A DNA stretch of 64,000 nucleotides. It comes from Legionella oakridgensis ATCC 33761 = DSM 21215. GTDB lineage: Bacteria; Pseudomonadota; Gammaproteobacteria; Legionellales; Legionellaceae. Positions 12,481 to 23,268 of this stretch are shown one piece after another (positions within the stretch are counted from its first letter, which is position 1; every line of letters starts with the position of its first letter). Position numbers and translations under genes: made by a program. The stretch lies in NCBI RefSeq assembly GCF_000512355.1, contig NZ_CP004006.1, positions 425,001-489,000 of the forward strand. Direction: 5' to 3'. The notes below the pieces were generated by a model. It made no database searches. It was not told the DNA's origin and saw only the letters and a list, made by a program, of their open reading frames with translations.

Positions 12481-13076
12481 TACAATGTTCCCAACAAATA
12501 GACGAGCGTGAATATAAAAACCCATATCACATCTAATAAATGCCAATAAAAACCAAGTAAAACCAAGCGAATTTTGGTGTTTGACGTTAACCCTTTTTTA
12601 AGTATTTGACCAATCATGATGATTATCCAAAGTAATCCTATTACAACATGAAAACCGTGGGTTGCAACTAAACTAAAAAAAGCGGATAAAAATGCACTTC
12701 GTTGTGGTCCATTTCCTTCTATGATAAGACGGTAAAATTCATTAATTTCCATACTGATAAAGACGGTGCCCAGCATAAAAGTCAACATAAGCCAACCTAT
12801 CATACGCTGTGTATTGTTTTTTTTAACCGCCAGCAGAGAAAGGCCATACGTAAAGGAACTTGTTAATAGACAAAGAGTTTCAAGCAAGACGGTGTTGAGA
12901 TTAAATAACTCATGGCCTGATGGCCCACCAGCATAACTGGTGCTTAAAACAGCATAAGTTGCAAATAAAGCCGCAAACAATACGCAATCACTCATTAAAT
13001 AGAGCCAAAAACCCAATATTCGGGTGGTAATAATGGTGTGCCACATCGTTGTAGTGGGTAGGGCTTTATGATGCAT
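12480..13076 (-). CDS. cyoC: Cytochrome o ubiquinol oxidase subunit III
   Basis: A 198-residue subunit with about five transmembrane helices, of the haem-copper oxidase subunit III family. Recognisable segments are [19 protein letters not shown] near the N-terminus and [12 protein letters not shown] in the C-terminal half. It overlaps the cyoB stop by 11 bases and shares TAATG with cyoD. It belongs to the inner-membrane cytochrome bo3 complex. Confidence 0.93.
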   Translation of the reverse strand: MHHKALPTTTMWHTIITTRILGFWLYLMSDCVLFAALFATYAVLSTSYAGGPSGHELFNLNTVLLETLCLLTSSFTYGLSLLAVKKNNTQRMIGWLMLTFMLGTVFISMEINEFYRLIIEGNGPQRSAFLSAFFSLVATHGFHVVIGLLWIIIMIGQILKKGLTSNTKIRLVLLGFYWHLLDVIWVFIFTLVYLLGTL

Positions 13077-15066
13077 GATGCCCTCTTACATCATCGTTTG
13101 CTCTCATCCGTTGGTGATGCTGTTCTTCAATTTTTTTTATTTCATTTACAGGGATATAATAGTAAATATCATCTTGTGATAAACGAATTAACAGCGTTAA
13201 TAAAATGCCTAAAAGGCTTGAAATGGATAACCACCATATATGCCAAGTCATAGCGAACCCAAATACCAAACTTAATGCACCAATATAAAAGCTGGCGGAG
13301 GTATTTTTGGGCATGAGGATGTCATGGTAGGTTTCGGGTCTTAGGTAAGTACGATTGTTTTGTTTCTTAACCCAAAAATCATCGCGAGCATCAATGGATG
13401 GGATGTAAGCAAAATTATAATGAGGGACAGGCGAAGGCCGTGACCATTCGAGGCTTCTGCCATTCCAGGGGTCGCCTGTTACATCAAGATGATGCTTTTG
13501 CCTGATGAAACTGACAATCACTTGCAGGATAAGACAAAAAACAGCAATGCCAATAAATACAACCCCGCAAGCTGAAATGAATAGAGGCAATTTCCAGGCA
13601 GGGATATCGTAATGATAGAGGCGTCGAGTCATGCCCATGAAACCAAGTACATAAAGCGGCATAAAGGTAATGTAGAACCCTAAGATAAAAAACCAAAATC
13701 CGGTTTTCCCCAAGGTCTCATTCAATGTAAAGCCATAGACCTTGGGAAACCAATAAGTGAAGCCGGCGATAGCGCCAAAAATGGTTCCAGCTATTATGAC
13801 GTTATGAAAATGAGCGACTACAAATTCACTGTTGTGCAAAACAAAATCGGCAGAAGGAATAGCAAGCATTACACCAGCCATCCCGCCAATGACAAAAGTA
13901 ATAAGAAAAGCCAGCGACCATAGCATGGGGATAGCAAAGCGTAACCGGCCACGATAAATTGTGAATAACCAATTAAAAATTTTTACCCCAGTGGGAATGG
14001 CAATAATCATAGTAGCGATGCCAAATACGGCATTCACAGTGCCACCACCACCCATCGTAAAAAAATGATGTAACCACACCAGATAAGAAATAATAGTAAT
14101 GGCCATGGTTGAATAAACCATAGAAGAGTAACTGAACAATGACTTTTGACTAAAGCAACTTACAATTTCTGAAAAAATGCCGAAGGCGGGGAGAACTAAA
14201 ATATAAACTTCTGGATGACCCCACGCCCAAAATAAATTAACGTACATCATCATATTACCGCCGGCCGTACTGGTGAAAAAGTGCATTCCCAGATAGCGAT
14301 CCAAGGCTAATAAGGCAAGATCCACCGTTAGAATTGGAAATGCCCCAATAATTAAAATGCTGGTGCCTAGAGCAGTCCAAATGAATAGTGGCATTTTCAT
14401 AAGCGTCATTCCAGGGGCTCGAAGTTTTAAAATGGTTACAACAAAATTGATGCCACTTAACAGTGTTCCTATTCCTGCAATTTGCAAGCTCCAAATATAA
14501 TAATCTACCCCGACGCCAGGGCTGTATGGAAGTTCAGATAAGGGTGGATACGCGACCCATCCTGTTTTTGCAAATTCACCAATGCCCAGTGAGATATTGA
14601 CAAGAATGGCTGCTGCAATTAATAACCATAGACTCAGCGCATTCATAAAAGGAAATGCCATATCACGGGCACCAATTTGTAATGGGACAATGATGTTGAT
14701 TAATCCCATGATGAATGGCATGGCCATAAAAAAAATCATAATTACACCATGGCCGGTAAAGACTTGACTATAGTGTTCTGGAGCTAGATAACCTTGAGAT
14801 GCTCCATAAGATAAAGCAAGATGGGTGCGCATCATGACACTGTCAATAAAACCACGAAATCCCATAATCAAGGCAACAACAATAAACATAACTCCAATTT
14901 TTTTATGATCGACCGAAGTAAACCACTCAGTCCAGAGAAGCTTCCATTTGCCAAAGTATGTAATTAATATTAAGAAAATAAGAAAAAACAGAATCATGCC
15001 ACCAAATGCAATCATAATAATCATGCTGTTATAAGGTATTGCTGCAAGACTTAATTTTCCTAACAT
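13066..15066 (-). CDS. cyoB: Cytochrome o ubiquinol oxidase subunit I
   Basis: The catalytic subunit of cytochrome bo3, about 666 residues. It oxidises ubiquinol and reduces O2 while pumping protons. The haem-copper ligands are visible: the first His in [26 protein letters not shown] with the crosslinked His-Tyr, the LHH pair in YLVWLHHFF, and VAHFHNVI. I start it at [11 protein letters not shown] because E. coli CyoB begins MFGKLSLDAVP; AAGGA lies about ten bases upstream. The frame is open to 15099 but that part has no homology. It lies 52 bases downstream of cyoA. Confidence 0.96.
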   Translation of the reverse strand: MLGKLSLAAIPYNSMIIMIAFGGMILFFLIFLILITYFGKWKLLWTEWFTSVDHKKIGVMFIVVALIMGFRGFIDSVMMRTHLALSYGASQGYLAPEHYSQVFTGHGVIMIFFMAMPFIMGLINIIVPLQIGARDMAFPFMNALSLWLLIAAAILVNISLGIGEFAKTGWVAYPPLSELPYSPGVGVDYYIWSLQIAGIGTLLSGINFVVTILKLRAPGMTLMKMPLFIWTALGTSILIIGAFPILTVDLALLALDRYLGMHFFTSTAGGNMMMYVNLFWAWGHPEVYILVLPAFGIFSEIVSCFSQKSLFSYSSMVYSTMAITIISYLVWLHHFFTMGGGGTVNAVFGIATMIIAIPTGVKIFNWLFTIYRGRLRFAIPMLWSLAFLITFVIGGMAGVMLAIPSADFVLHNSEFVVAHFHNVIIAGTIFGAIAGFTYWFPKVYGFTLNETLGKTGFWFFILGFYITFMPLYVLGFMGMTRRLYHYDIPAWKLPLFISACGVVFIGIAVFCLILQVIVSFIRQKHHLDVTGDPWNGRSLEWSRPSPVPHYNFAYIPSIDARDDFWVKKQNNRTYLRPETYHDILMPKNTSASFYIGALSLVFGFAMTWHIWWLSISSLLGILLTLLIRLSQDDIYYYIPVNEIKKIEEQHHQRMRANDDVRGHHAS

Positions 15067-15118
15067 GTCTATTTTTTCCTTCATTCTTGCGCGGACCACG
15101 AGACGTCTGCTGCTATCT

Positions 15119-16051
15119 TTATTTTTGAGTCATGTTCTTATGGATAATTTCAAAAAACAGGTTCGATTGTATTGGTGAAAAATATTCAACAGGATTATTT
15201 ATAGTCGGTTTTGCAAGTTGTTCATATTGTTGGTAATCAAGAGTATTGTTCGTATTTCTTCTGACCTTATTCACCCAGCGTTCAAATTGGTTGTTGGTGG
15301 CTACAATGGTTTTGAAATTCATGTGGGCAAAACCAAGCCCGCTAAAATTGGCAGAAATACCATGATAAGTACCGGGCTTATTGGCAATGAGGAATAATTG
15401 AGTTTGCATGCCTGCCATGGTCATGATTTGGCTGCCCAGTTGGGGAATAAAAAATGAATTAATGACTGAATCCGAAGTGAGGCGAAAATGGATGGGAACA
15501 TTGGTTGGAAGTACAAGCTGATTAATGGTAGCTATCTGTTGTTTAGGATAAATGAAAAGCCATTTCCAATCTAAAGAGATGACTTGAATGGTAAGGGGAT
15601 TGTGGTCGGATTTCAGTGGCTGGTAAGGATCCAGAGTGTGAGAAGTAATCCAAACTAGAATGGAAAGGATAGTGATAATGATAGCGGGAATAAGCCAAAT
15701 CGTGATTTCAATGGTTCTGGAAAATTGCCACCTTGGTTTGTAAGTGGATGTCTTATTAGATTCCCTGTATTTCCAGGCAAACAGAAATGTCATGAAAATA
15801 GCAGGTAAAACGACAATAAGCATTAATATGGCCGCGACGATGATGATGGTTTTTTCGCTGGCGCCGATTTGGCCTGAAGGATTAAGTATTACGGCTGTGT
15901 GACAGCCACCAAGAAATATCATGGACCATAATCCAATGAATTTGCAAGAGGTCATTAATATTGGAAAAAATGGTCTAAATTCAGCCGATTGCTGGCGGTT
16001 GGCCTTAACATCCTTGTATTGTATTGATCTGGCCATGTCCTTAAATTCCAT
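15119..16051 (-). CDS. cyoA: Cytochrome o ubiquinol oxidase subunit II (lipoprotein)
   Basis: Subunit II with two membrane helices and a periplasmic cupredoxin-like domain; as in all quinol oxidases it lacks the CuA cysteines. Conserved family text includes [22 protein letters not shown] and [19 protein letters not shown] lipobox FLGGC puts the lipidated Cys at residue 50 of the open frame. That is late for a signal peptide, so translation may begin at Met33 (15955), although no clear ribosome-binding site is seen at either. It lies 71 bases downstream of hemY on the same strand. Confidence 0.92.
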   Translation of the reverse strand: MEFKDMARSIQYKDVKANRQQSAEFRPFFPILMTSCKFIGLWSMIFLGGCHTAVILNPSGQIGASEKTIIIVAAILMLIVVLPAIFMTFLFAWKYRESNKTSTYKPRWQFSRTIEITIWLIPAIIITILSILVWITSHTLDPYQPLKSDHNPLTIQVISLDWKWLFIYPKQQIATINQLVLPTNVPIHFRLTSDSVINSFFIPQLGSQIMTMAGMQTQLFLIANKPGTYHGISANFSGLGFAHMNFKTIVATNNQFERWVNKVRRNTNNTLDYQQYEQLAKPTINNPVEYFSPIQSNLFFEIIHKNMTQK

Positions 16052-16121
16052 TTAAAAATACAGCCCGTTAGGTAAGTAGTAGTTGCCTATACATCCTCAA
16101 GTGGCATGTTAGGCTTTAATA

Positions 16122-17297
16122 TTATTGGACGACTAACAGTAAGCCTTGGCGATAGGCGACACAAGCGCCGTTTTCATCGTTTAAATGCTCAAGTAATTTT
16201 CCCAGTTCTGCGTAAGCTGCTGGGGTAGCACTCAATGCAATGCTGTTTTCCAGATACGTTTTAGCTTTGCCCCATAAGTTTTTTATCTGACTCAAACGGC
16301 CAAGGCATAATAATAAAGCTGCTGAATGGGGATGCTCTCCAAGCAAGGATTCGGCAAAATCCAATTGAGCGACATCATCTTTGATTTGGCCATAAAGCAT
16401 GATTAATTCTTCGTTGAATTGTTTGCTAAGAGAATGGCGCAATAAGGACTCAGCTTGTGGATATTTTTGGTTTTCTATTAGAAAACGGCAGTATAAAGCA
16501 ATTAATTCGGGATCATGTTTTAACACTTTAGGTAAAGACGAAAAATACTCTTCAAGCAGTTGCAGTTGATTTTGTTTAATCATATCTGACATGGCTTGTA
16601 GATAAGTATGTTGCTGCAGACGTTTATAAGTATCCGCTGATATAACTTGATTACTTTTTAATTCAGGCAGTAGGTTGATTAATTGTGGCCAATCTCTGAC
16701 TTCTTCATAAAGGTGCATTAATAGTTTTAATACATAAGGATGTTGGGGGGCTAATGTTTGCAAATGTTTGAGCGTGGCCAGCGCTTGTTCCCATTGACGG
16801 TTGGCGAGTTGCAATTGCGCTTGCGTTAATTCAACAGCTATTTTGGCTTCTGGCATGGATTGTTGTGCTTGGCGCAGATAATCATCACGAAGTTTATTAT
16901 CTCCCATTTCCTGAGCGGCACGTGCGGCAGTTAGATAATTTAATAAAGGGGTGTCCGCATCGGGCAGTGCTTTAATCAAATGATTTTTTGCTTGTACCCA
17001 GTAGCCTTCACTAAATTCTATTAAACCTTGGCGAGTTTTCATCTGCGCTTTTTGCGAACGCCGTTTGGCTAACCAACGTTTCCATGAGGCAGGAATGCGT
17101 AAGATCCAATTTAAGGTAGAAATGAGTAAATAAAAGAAGAAAAAAAAGAGAATCAAACCCACGACGGCAACCCATAAAGTGGTTTCCAGAGTCCAGTGGT
17201 TAATGGCGACCAGGATATAGCCTGGATCTTGTTGCAATTGCAAGCCCAGCCAGACAGAAGCGAGCAGCAAGATAAAAATAAATAAAACACGAATCAT
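16122..17297 (-). CDS. hemY: HemY-type tetratricopeptide membrane protein
   Basis: A 391-residue inner-membrane protein of the proteobacterial HemY family (not the Gram-positive protoporphyrinogen oxidase of that name). It has two N-terminal membrane helices (about residues 3-20 and 40-65) followed by TPR-like repeats facing the periplasm or cytosol. It is thought to assist late haem synthesis, but its biochemical role is not settled. Its ATG overlaps the hemX stop (TAATG at 17299-17295). It is the last gene of hemCDXY and is followed, after 71 bases, by cyoA. Confidence 0.92.
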   Translation of the reverse strand: MIRVLFIFILLLASVWLGLQLQQDPGYILVAINHWTLETTLWVAVVGLILFFFFFYLLISTLNWILRIPASWKRWLAKRRSQKAQMKTRQGLIEFSEGYWVQAKNHLIKALPDADTPLLNYLTAARAAQEMGDNKLRDDYLRQAQQSMPEAKIAVELTQAQLQLANRQWEQALATLKHLQTLAPQHPYVLKLLMHLYEEVRDWPQLINLLPELKSNQVISADTYKRLQQHTYLQAMSDMIKQNQLQLLEEYFSSLPKVLKHDPELIALYCRFLIENQKYPQAESLLRHSLSKQFNEELIMLYGQIKDDVAQLDFAESLLGEHPHSAALLLCLGRLSQIKNLWGKAKTYLENSIALSATPAAYAELGKLLEHLNDENGACVAYRQGLLLVVQ

Positions 17298-18412
17298 TAT
17301 GAGTTATCTCCCTTTAGGGTAGATTCATCAGCTTGTGAATCATTGGATTCGATGAACTGATTGAGCAATGATAAAGAGGTTTCAATCGTAGGTTTTTTCT
17401 GGATAAGAGACGCTTGTTGCATGGCTTGCAATTGAATAATGAGTGCTTTGGTGGTTGGAGCATTTTGTTTAAATGAATTTTGAATGCTTTTGAGTGCCTG
17501 ATTTAAAGCTATTTTGTATATGGTTTCGTTATTTTGCAAAATGGCCCATTGCGCTTCTTGTAAATTCAGCCGAATATTTTCACGAAGCATGGCTTCTTGT
17601 GTGGTGGTTAATAAGGGTTGCATGGTTTCGTCATGTCGGCGAATCACAACCAGTTTTTCCAATAATCCAACACTTTCCTTTAATCGTTCTCTCCATGCAG
17701 AAGGTGTTGTATCGCTTGGAGTCTCTTGCTGTTTATCATCGGATGGAATAACGGATTTTTTAATAGGGATAGTATTAACTAAATTTTGGGCCGCATCTAG
17801 GCGACTTAGCAAACCAGCTATATCTACGTCAGGAATGGCTTGCGCTTCTGTTATTTCTTTTGCTATGGCTTGTCTGACTGCAAATAAGCGCTGATCATGC
17901 GTTATGGAGAGTAATTTATCAGCTTGTTGTAATAATGCAATGGTTGTTTGCGTATTATTACTCCAATGAGCATTTATTTGTGCCAATTGAAGGTAGTAAC
18001 GAGCCTTAAGAAGCATCCAGTCTTTGGTTTGATAAAAGCGCTGTTGCATGGCGGAGTGAAGGTTTTTTTCCAAAAGAGTAAGTTTGTCTTTTAACGTATT
18101 TTGTGCTTGCTGCAGGGTGTTTATGGTTGCTTGAGCTTGGTTGGTATTTTCTGTTTGCTGTTGTTTGATTGTATTCAGCGCAGTTAATAATGAGTTATTC
18201 TGAACCGTCATTTGTTGATGTAGCTGGGTGTTTGCATAAATCGCATATAAAGCACCGCCAAGGGCAATTAAGGCAAGAATAATGATTAGCGTAAACCATG
18301 GTAATGAAACAAATCTTGTTGAAACATCACGACGTTGATTTGGCGTTTCCGGATGTTCTAATTTGGGGTCACTTGAAGATAATTGGGTGTTAGCTTCATT
18401 GCTGTTGGCCAT
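17297..18412 (-). CDS. hemX: HemX-family protein (uroporphyrinogen III synthase operon)
   Basis: A 371-residue protein with a short cytosolic N-terminus, one membrane helix (about residues 38-60) and a long coiled-coil periplasmic part rich in Gln, Asn and Thr. The WMLLKARYYLQLAQ motif is typical of HemX. The family is encoded with hemC and hemD in gammaproteobacteria and was once called a uroporphyrinogen methyltransferase, which this sequence does not support. It starts 3 bases after hemD and is coupled to hemY. Confidence 0.92.
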   Translation of the reverse strand: MANSNEANTQLSSSDPKLEHPETPNQRRDVSTRFVSLPWFTLIIILALIALGGALYAIYANTQLHQQMTVQNNSLLTALNTIKQQQTENTNQAQATINTLQQAQNTLKDKLTLLEKNLHSAMQQRFYQTKDWMLLKARYYLQLAQINAHWSNNTQTTIALLQQADKLLSITHDQRLFAVRQAIAKEITEAQAIPDVDIAGLLSRLDAAQNLVNTIPIKKSVIPSDDKQQETPSDTTPSAWRERLKESVGLLEKLVVIRRHDETMQPLLTTTQEAMLRENIRLNLQEAQWAILQNNETIYKIALNQALKSIQNSFKQNAPTTKALIIQLQAMQQASLIQKKPTIETSLSLLNQFIESNDSQADESTLKGDNS

Positions 18413-18415
18413 GAA

Positions 18416-19195
18416 TTAATCCTTGTTTTTCTTTTGGAACGTTTGTTTATAAAAGATATAGAGTGAATCTAAAATGCTATCATAGCTGCTGGTTATAATA
18501 GGTTTGATCCCACGCAAGGAGGCTGCTTTAGCCAGCCGCTCACTAATAACCAGACAGGGTTTATTGCAAAGCCATAAACGACCTTCTTCGCCCAATAAGG
18601 TAAACAGATTGTCAATGGCTTGTTGACTGGTAAACAGTATAATATTCACTGAGTCATCATGCCATAGGGAATTAATCTCATGCGCTGAATAACAGGGTAA
18701 TGTTCGATAATAGACGGCTAATTCAATTAAATGAGCGCCTCGTAAACGCAAGGTATCAGCAATCAAGGTTCTTCCTTCTTCACCTTTAACCATCATGATG
18801 GTTTGATTGCCTACGGTTTGAAAAGCATCCAATTGCACCAGATGTTCACTATTGGAAATAGCCGGTATTTTATCGACACGTATACCCCATTGCGATAGTG
18901 TTAAAGCACTGGCCTTGCCTATGGCTGTAACCTGGATATGATTGGGCCATATAACATGTTGTTGAGTGAGTTTGCCAAAAAAATAGTTTACGGCATTGGG
19001 GCTAGTGAACACAGCCTGAGTAACACGGCTCATATCCGGTAAATGTTCAAACCAGCCATCGGTTGGTTTAATTTCTAATGCCGGAAGCTCTATACAGCGT
19101 CCACCGGCTTTGGCAATGGTTTGACTTAATGTTATATTTTGTCCTTTGGGGCGGGTATTAAGCAAACAAAGGCCTTGTAAATGGTTTGAATTCAT
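18416..19195 (-). CDS. hemD: Uroporphyrinogen-III synthase
   Basis: A 259-residue bilobed enzyme that cyclises and inverts ring D of hydroxymethylbilane to uroporphyrinogen III. The family is poorly conserved, but TSPNAVNYFF, TAIGKASA, FTSQQAIDNLF and the C-terminal SERLAKAAS segment fit it. Identity is reinforced by position: its ATG overlaps the hemC stop (ATGA, 19195-19192) and hemX follows by 3 bases. Confidence 0.93.
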   Translation of the reverse strand: MNSNHLQGLCLLNTRPKGQNITLSQTIAKAGGRCIELPALEIKPTDGWFEHLPDMSRVTQAVFTSPNAVNYFFGKLTQQHVIWPNHIQVTAIGKASALTLSQWGIRVDKIPAISNSEHLVQLDAFQTVGNQTIMMVKGEEGRTLIADTLRLRGAHLIELAVYYRTLPCYSAHEINSLWHDDSVNIILFTSQQAIDNLFTLLGEEGRLWLCNKPCLVISERLAKAASLRGIKPIITSSYDSILDSLYIFYKQTFQKKNKD

Positions 19196-20121
19196 AATGA
19201 AGAACCATTCAAAAGTTCTAATGCGCCATCACGTAATAAAGATTGAGCGCAATTATCTGCTAATATGGTAGCATCTCGTTGATGCCCGCGTTGACTATTA
19301 CTGATTACTACACGGCCATCCATACTGGAAACTTTTGCATGCAGCAGCAGCTGTGAATGTGGTGCGGCTTTACAAAAAACTGCCAAAGAGCTATGACAAT
19401 TACCGCCAAGATGAGCATTCACTTGCCGCTCGGTATTAACGCAAAGTGCGGACAGGGGATCGTTCAAAGGAGCAAGCAATTGTTGTACTGTTTGATCTTC
19501 GGTTCTGCATTCGATGCCTAAGGCCCCTTGCCCGCATGCTGGCAGCATTATTTCATCCGACAGTATTTCTTTAATAAGCATTTGCATTCCCATGCGCTCA
19601 AGTCCTGCTGCCGCGAGAATGATGGCGTCATATTCGCCGTCTTGCATTTTACTTATCCGTGTTTGAATGTTTCCCCGTAAGGGTTTAATTTGCAAGTCAG
19701 GACGCAAGGCCAGCAATTGCGTCTGACGACGAAGGCTGGACGTTCCAATGATGGCCTGAGCAGGCAACGTCATCAGATTTTCATACGCTTCACTAATGAG
19801 TACATCAAGGGGATTATGACGATGACAAATAGCAGAGATGGTTAATCCATGAGGACATGATGCAGGAACGTCTTTCATGGAGTGCACCGCCAGATCAGCG
19901 CGTTTATCGAGCAGCGCCTCTTCCAATTCTTTGACAAATAAGCCTTTCCCACCAACACTTAATAATTTGTCTTTAAGAAATTTATCGCCCGAGGTTTGCA
20001 TGGGCAACAGTTCAATTCGTAAAGCAGGCCAATATTGTCTTAACAATTCACCCACATGGTTGGCTTGCCATAAGGCAAGAGGGCTTTTGCGGGTAGCAAT
20101 TTTGAGCGTTTGTGGTGACAT
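19192..20121 (-). CDS. hemC: Porphobilinogen deaminase (hydroxymethylbilane synthase)
   Basis: A 309-residue enzyme that joins four porphobilinogen units. Seen: IATRKSPLALWQA at the N-terminus, HSMKDVP, LRGNIQTRISKM, and GGNCHSSLAVF, whose Cys carries the dipyrromethane cofactor. The frame opens with a TTG at 20130, but the ATG at 20121 begins at the normal position for the family. It is the first gene of the minus-strand hemCDXY run and is divergent from the quorum-sensing kinase, 100 bases apart. Confidence 0.96.
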   Translation of the reverse strand: MSPQTLKIATRKSPLALWQANHVGELLRQYWPALRIELLPMQTSGDKFLKDKLLSVGGKGLFVKELEEALLDKRADLAVHSMKDVPASCPHGLTISAICHRHNPLDVLISEAYENLMTLPAQAIIGTSSLRRQTQLLALRPDLQIKPLRGNIQTRISKMQDGEYDAIILAAAGLERMGMQMLIKEILSDEIMLPACGQGALGIECRTEDQTVQQLLAPLNDPLSALCVNTERQVNAHLGGNCHSSLAVFCKAAPHSQLLLHAKVSSMDGRVVISNSQRGHQRDATILADNCAQSLLRDGALELLNGSSL

Positions 20122-20221
20122 GAATGACAATATACTGATTAAAGATATTTATGATAGCATGATTTTAGTACCCAAGTAATTTTGGGGCAGGATGAGCTAC
20201 ACAGAAACTGATTAAACCGCA

Positions 20222-21504
20222 ATGAATGCAATGCACATTATAAAATACCTTGATCAATCCTTACAGCGCCACATGTCCAGTTCTGCTCACCAACTGGTGT
20301 TTGTCGGGATGTTCGTTTTTCTAGGCTTCCCTTCATTCTATTGGATCTGGACCGCATGGTATCCACAGCCTTATGAATCGCTCGAGCTGCGATTAATTGG
20401 CAGTGTTCTTGGCCTGGGATTAATGTTATCTCCCTATTGGTCAAAAGGCATGAGACAATACATGCACTGGTATTGGTTTTTTACGTTGCTGTATGTTTTA
20501 CCCTTTTTTTCACCTATTTTTTTTTAATGAGCCGGGCCAGTGACGTTTCTTCTATGTCGTTATTATGCAGCGTATTTTTGCTTGTATTACTGGTGGATTT
20601 GTCCGGACTTTGCTTGTTGCTGTTTATTGGATGTGGGCTGGCCTTTGCTGGTTATTATGTTACTTCCCCGGAATTTTATTTCACGCAAGAACATGCAGAA
20701 GTAGGCGTATTAGCGCTATTTTTTATCATTGCTGGTTCAACGGTGAATTATAAAACGGCGGTATTACAACGCCAACGTATGGCAGGGATAGCCGCAGCTG
20801 CAGGGATGATTGCCCATGAATTGCGTACTCCATTGTTGAGTATTAAAAGCGGTGCTCAGGCATTAAATGCGTCTATGCCGAAGTTATATGAGGGGTATTT
20901 ATTGGCTAAAGAACGGGGCTTATTGTCTTCTGCCTTTCGGGAAAATCGTATGCAGCAATTGCAAAGTGTTAGTGAACGTATTATCCGGGAAATAAATTAC
21001 GCAAATACCATTATTGATATGTTATTAATTAAGGCGGGACGTGATAATTCCTTGAAAAATTGCCCTATGGAATTGTGTTCCATGGCTGAATGTTTACAAG
21101 AAGCAGTCGACAGATACCCTTTCCGCTCTGCTGAAAATCGGGCATTGGTGAGTTGGCATGGAGATTTTCAATTTATAGGATCGAAATTATTGATGGAACA
21201 TGTTTTATTTAATCTTTTAAAAAATGCCTTGTACGTGATTGCCATGTCTGAGCGCGGAGACATTAGTATATGGACAGAATGCTCTGATAAATTTAATTAT
21301 TTATACGTTAAGGACACTGCTAAAGGCATGACAAAACAGCAATTGACACGTTTGTTTGATCATTTTTATACAACAACGTTTATGGGAACTGGTATAGGCT
21401 TGTCTTTTTGTAAATTAGTGATGAATCGTTTTGGCGGTGATATTGTTTGTGAGGCCCAAGAGGGAGTGTATACAAAATTTACTTTAACTTTCCCGGTTGT
21501 TTGA
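20222..21504 (+). CDS. CqsS/LqsS-type alpha-hydroxyketone quorum-sensing histidine kinase, split by a frameshift
   Basis: A membrane sensor kinase of about 427 residues after joining. The N-terminal half has about six membrane helices and matches the V. cholerae CqsS sensor text (LGFPSFYWIWTAWYPQPYE; LPFFFTYFF). The kinase half has the H-box IAHELRTPLLSI, the N-box NLLKNALYVI and G2 GTGIGLSFC. The G1 box reads DTAKGM, somewhat degenerate. Unlike CqsS it has no fused receiver domain. The frames change at the T7 run 20504-20510; one added T gives the CqsS-like LPFFFTYFF. CqsS and Legionella LqsS/LqsT detect 3-hydroxyketone signals made by CqsA/LqsA; no synthase gene lies in this window. The response regulator follows by 52 bases. 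Confidence 0.85.
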
Positions 21505-21556
21505 ATATAGTATAAAAGAATTCTATCAGTAATTTTGCGTCTGCTCAGGAGGAGCT

Positions 21557-22578
21557 ATGCAACATTTTTCAATTCCTGCATGTTACTTTCCAAGTACTGT
21601 ATTATTTCTTGATGATAGCCGTGATTTTCTACTGAATTTTGTCTTGCAATTGGATGAAGGCGTTGCCTACAGAATTTTTGATAATCCTAATAAGACATTG
21701 GATTATATTCACAATAAACATTGTGAGCTGGAGTTATTGAATCAAGATGGTTTAAGTGAATATTCCGATTCTCGGCGTTTTGATTTGATTAATCATACAC
21801 TGGACCTGGATTTGGCGGCTATTCATGCAGAAGTATATAATCCGCATCGGTTTTCTGAAATTTCGGTGGTGGTTGTTGACTATGCCATGCCAGGAATGAA
21901 TGGGTTGGAATTTTGTCGACGAATAGAAAACAGTAATATTAAAAAAATTCTATTAAGTGGACAGGCTGATGAGCACTTGGCAATAGAGGCATTTAACGAG
22001 GGTTTGATTCATCGTTACATTAAAAAGAGTGATGTAAATGCAATCGAACTGATTACTCAGAGCATTTATGAGTTGCAATTTCAATATTTTCAAGCCATGT
22101 CGGATACGATTGTACGCATGCTGTCGTTTATGCCTCCCCGTTGTTTACAGGACAGGGAATTCGTTGGTTTTTTCTGAAATTTATTAAGGAAAAAGGCATC
22201 ATCGAATATTATTTGGCAGATAATTCCGGCAGCTTTTTTATGCTTGATGATGATGCTAATCTCAGTTTTCTTCTGGTTAGAAATAAAGAAGAAATGCATG
22301 CTTATTATAATCTGGCTTTGGCGCAGGGTGCCGGCGAATCTATCCTGGAGTATTTAGCTTGTGGCCAACAGATGCCAGGTTTGTGGCAAGCCAGCGCATT
22401 CTCTCAGACGACGGATTGGTTGTCGTCGTTGGTTCCTGCGCAAAAGTTAACCTGCAAGGACACTTATTATTATGCTCACCTGCAGGGTAAAGCCTTGTCT
22501 AACATTCGGCAGCAAAAAATTCTCTCTTATCATCGTTATTTGGAAGAATTGGATGCTGAGGAATTGTTAATGGGTTAA
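21557..22578 (+). CDS. Response regulator partnered with the LqsS-like kinase, split by a frameshift
   Basis: About 340 residues when joined. The N-terminal receiver domain has the acidic pair in LFLDDSRDF, the phospho-acceptor Asp in VVVDYAMPGMNG, and a conserved Lys in RYIKKSD. A roughly 70-residue insert lies between the acidic pair and the acceptor strand, which is unusual. The C-terminal half has no DNA-binding motif I recognise. The reading frame breaks at the T6 run 22168-22173; one extra T gives EFVGFFLKFIKEKG. GGAGGAG precedes the start. Pairing with a CqsS/LqsS-like kinase suggests a LqsR-type output protein, which is inference. Confidence 0.82.
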
Positions 22579-22594
22579 ATGGGTTTAACGTCGT

Positions 22595-23116
22595 TTAAAA
22601 AAAGCCATAGGAAGAGCGACCAGTGGTCTGTTTTGGTGCTTCATCAATGGATGTTACAGCACTATGCAGTAATGACAAGAGTGCACGGAAATCGTTTGAC
22701 GAAGGCACAGAGATATCGGCATATCCTTGCGAAGGATTAATGCGGTTGTCATTAGCTGGCTTTAGTTTTTTCTCATATTCCTGCAATAATGAAGCGAGCG
22801 TTACAGATTGTGATTGCGAAGCGGCCAAGTAATGGCAAAGACAGCTGTCTTTATCTTCAGGCATGAAAACTTTGATCTCTAATGCTTCGCGAAGAGTGGC
22901 ATCTTCAAATAAAAAGTGGCCTACGACGATGATAATGTCTTCAGCCTTGTGGATGGCAGAGAGTAGACCATCTTTGTCTAGTTCAAAATCAGGGCTGCAA
23001 AACTGTTCTTCCTCAATTAAGGTGACGGAATTTTCTACTTCGATTTTTTCCTTTAATAGTGTAGCTAGTTGCTTTGCTCGTGAGCCAAAAGGTCCACAAA
23101 TACCTATGATGCGCAT
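22595..23116 (-). CDS. Uridine-kinase-like protein with altered P-loop
   Basis: A 173-residue protein starting MRIIGICGPFGSRAKQLA. The fold signature resembles uridine kinase/phosphoribulokinase-type P-loop proteins: glycine-rich N-terminal loop, then LFEDATLREALEIKVFMPEDKD, which matches the region around the kinase lid. The usual Walker A GxxGxGKT/S is replaced by GPFGSRAKQ, so nucleotide binding may be changed or lost. Convergent with the response regulator. Function not known. Confidence 0.6.
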   Translation of the reverse strand: MRIIGICGPFGSRAKQLATLLKEKIEVENSVTLIEEEQFCSPDFELDKDGLLSAIHKAEDIIIVVGHFLFEDATLREALEIKVFMPEDKDSCLCHYLAASQSQSVTLASLLQEYEKKLKPANDNRINPSQGYADISVPSSNDFRALLSLLHSAVTSIDEAPKQTTGRSSYGFF

Positions 23117-23268
23117 AAAATAATCCAGGATATCAAAATTAGCGCATTATATAACAGGTTAAAAATTTGGCAAATAAATCATTTAATGAATAGCAAGAAG
23201 GCTTTACTGGAAATGAAGATGACTTATCAGGTATGATTTTTTAATCTGCTAATTTTAGGAATGTTTTC

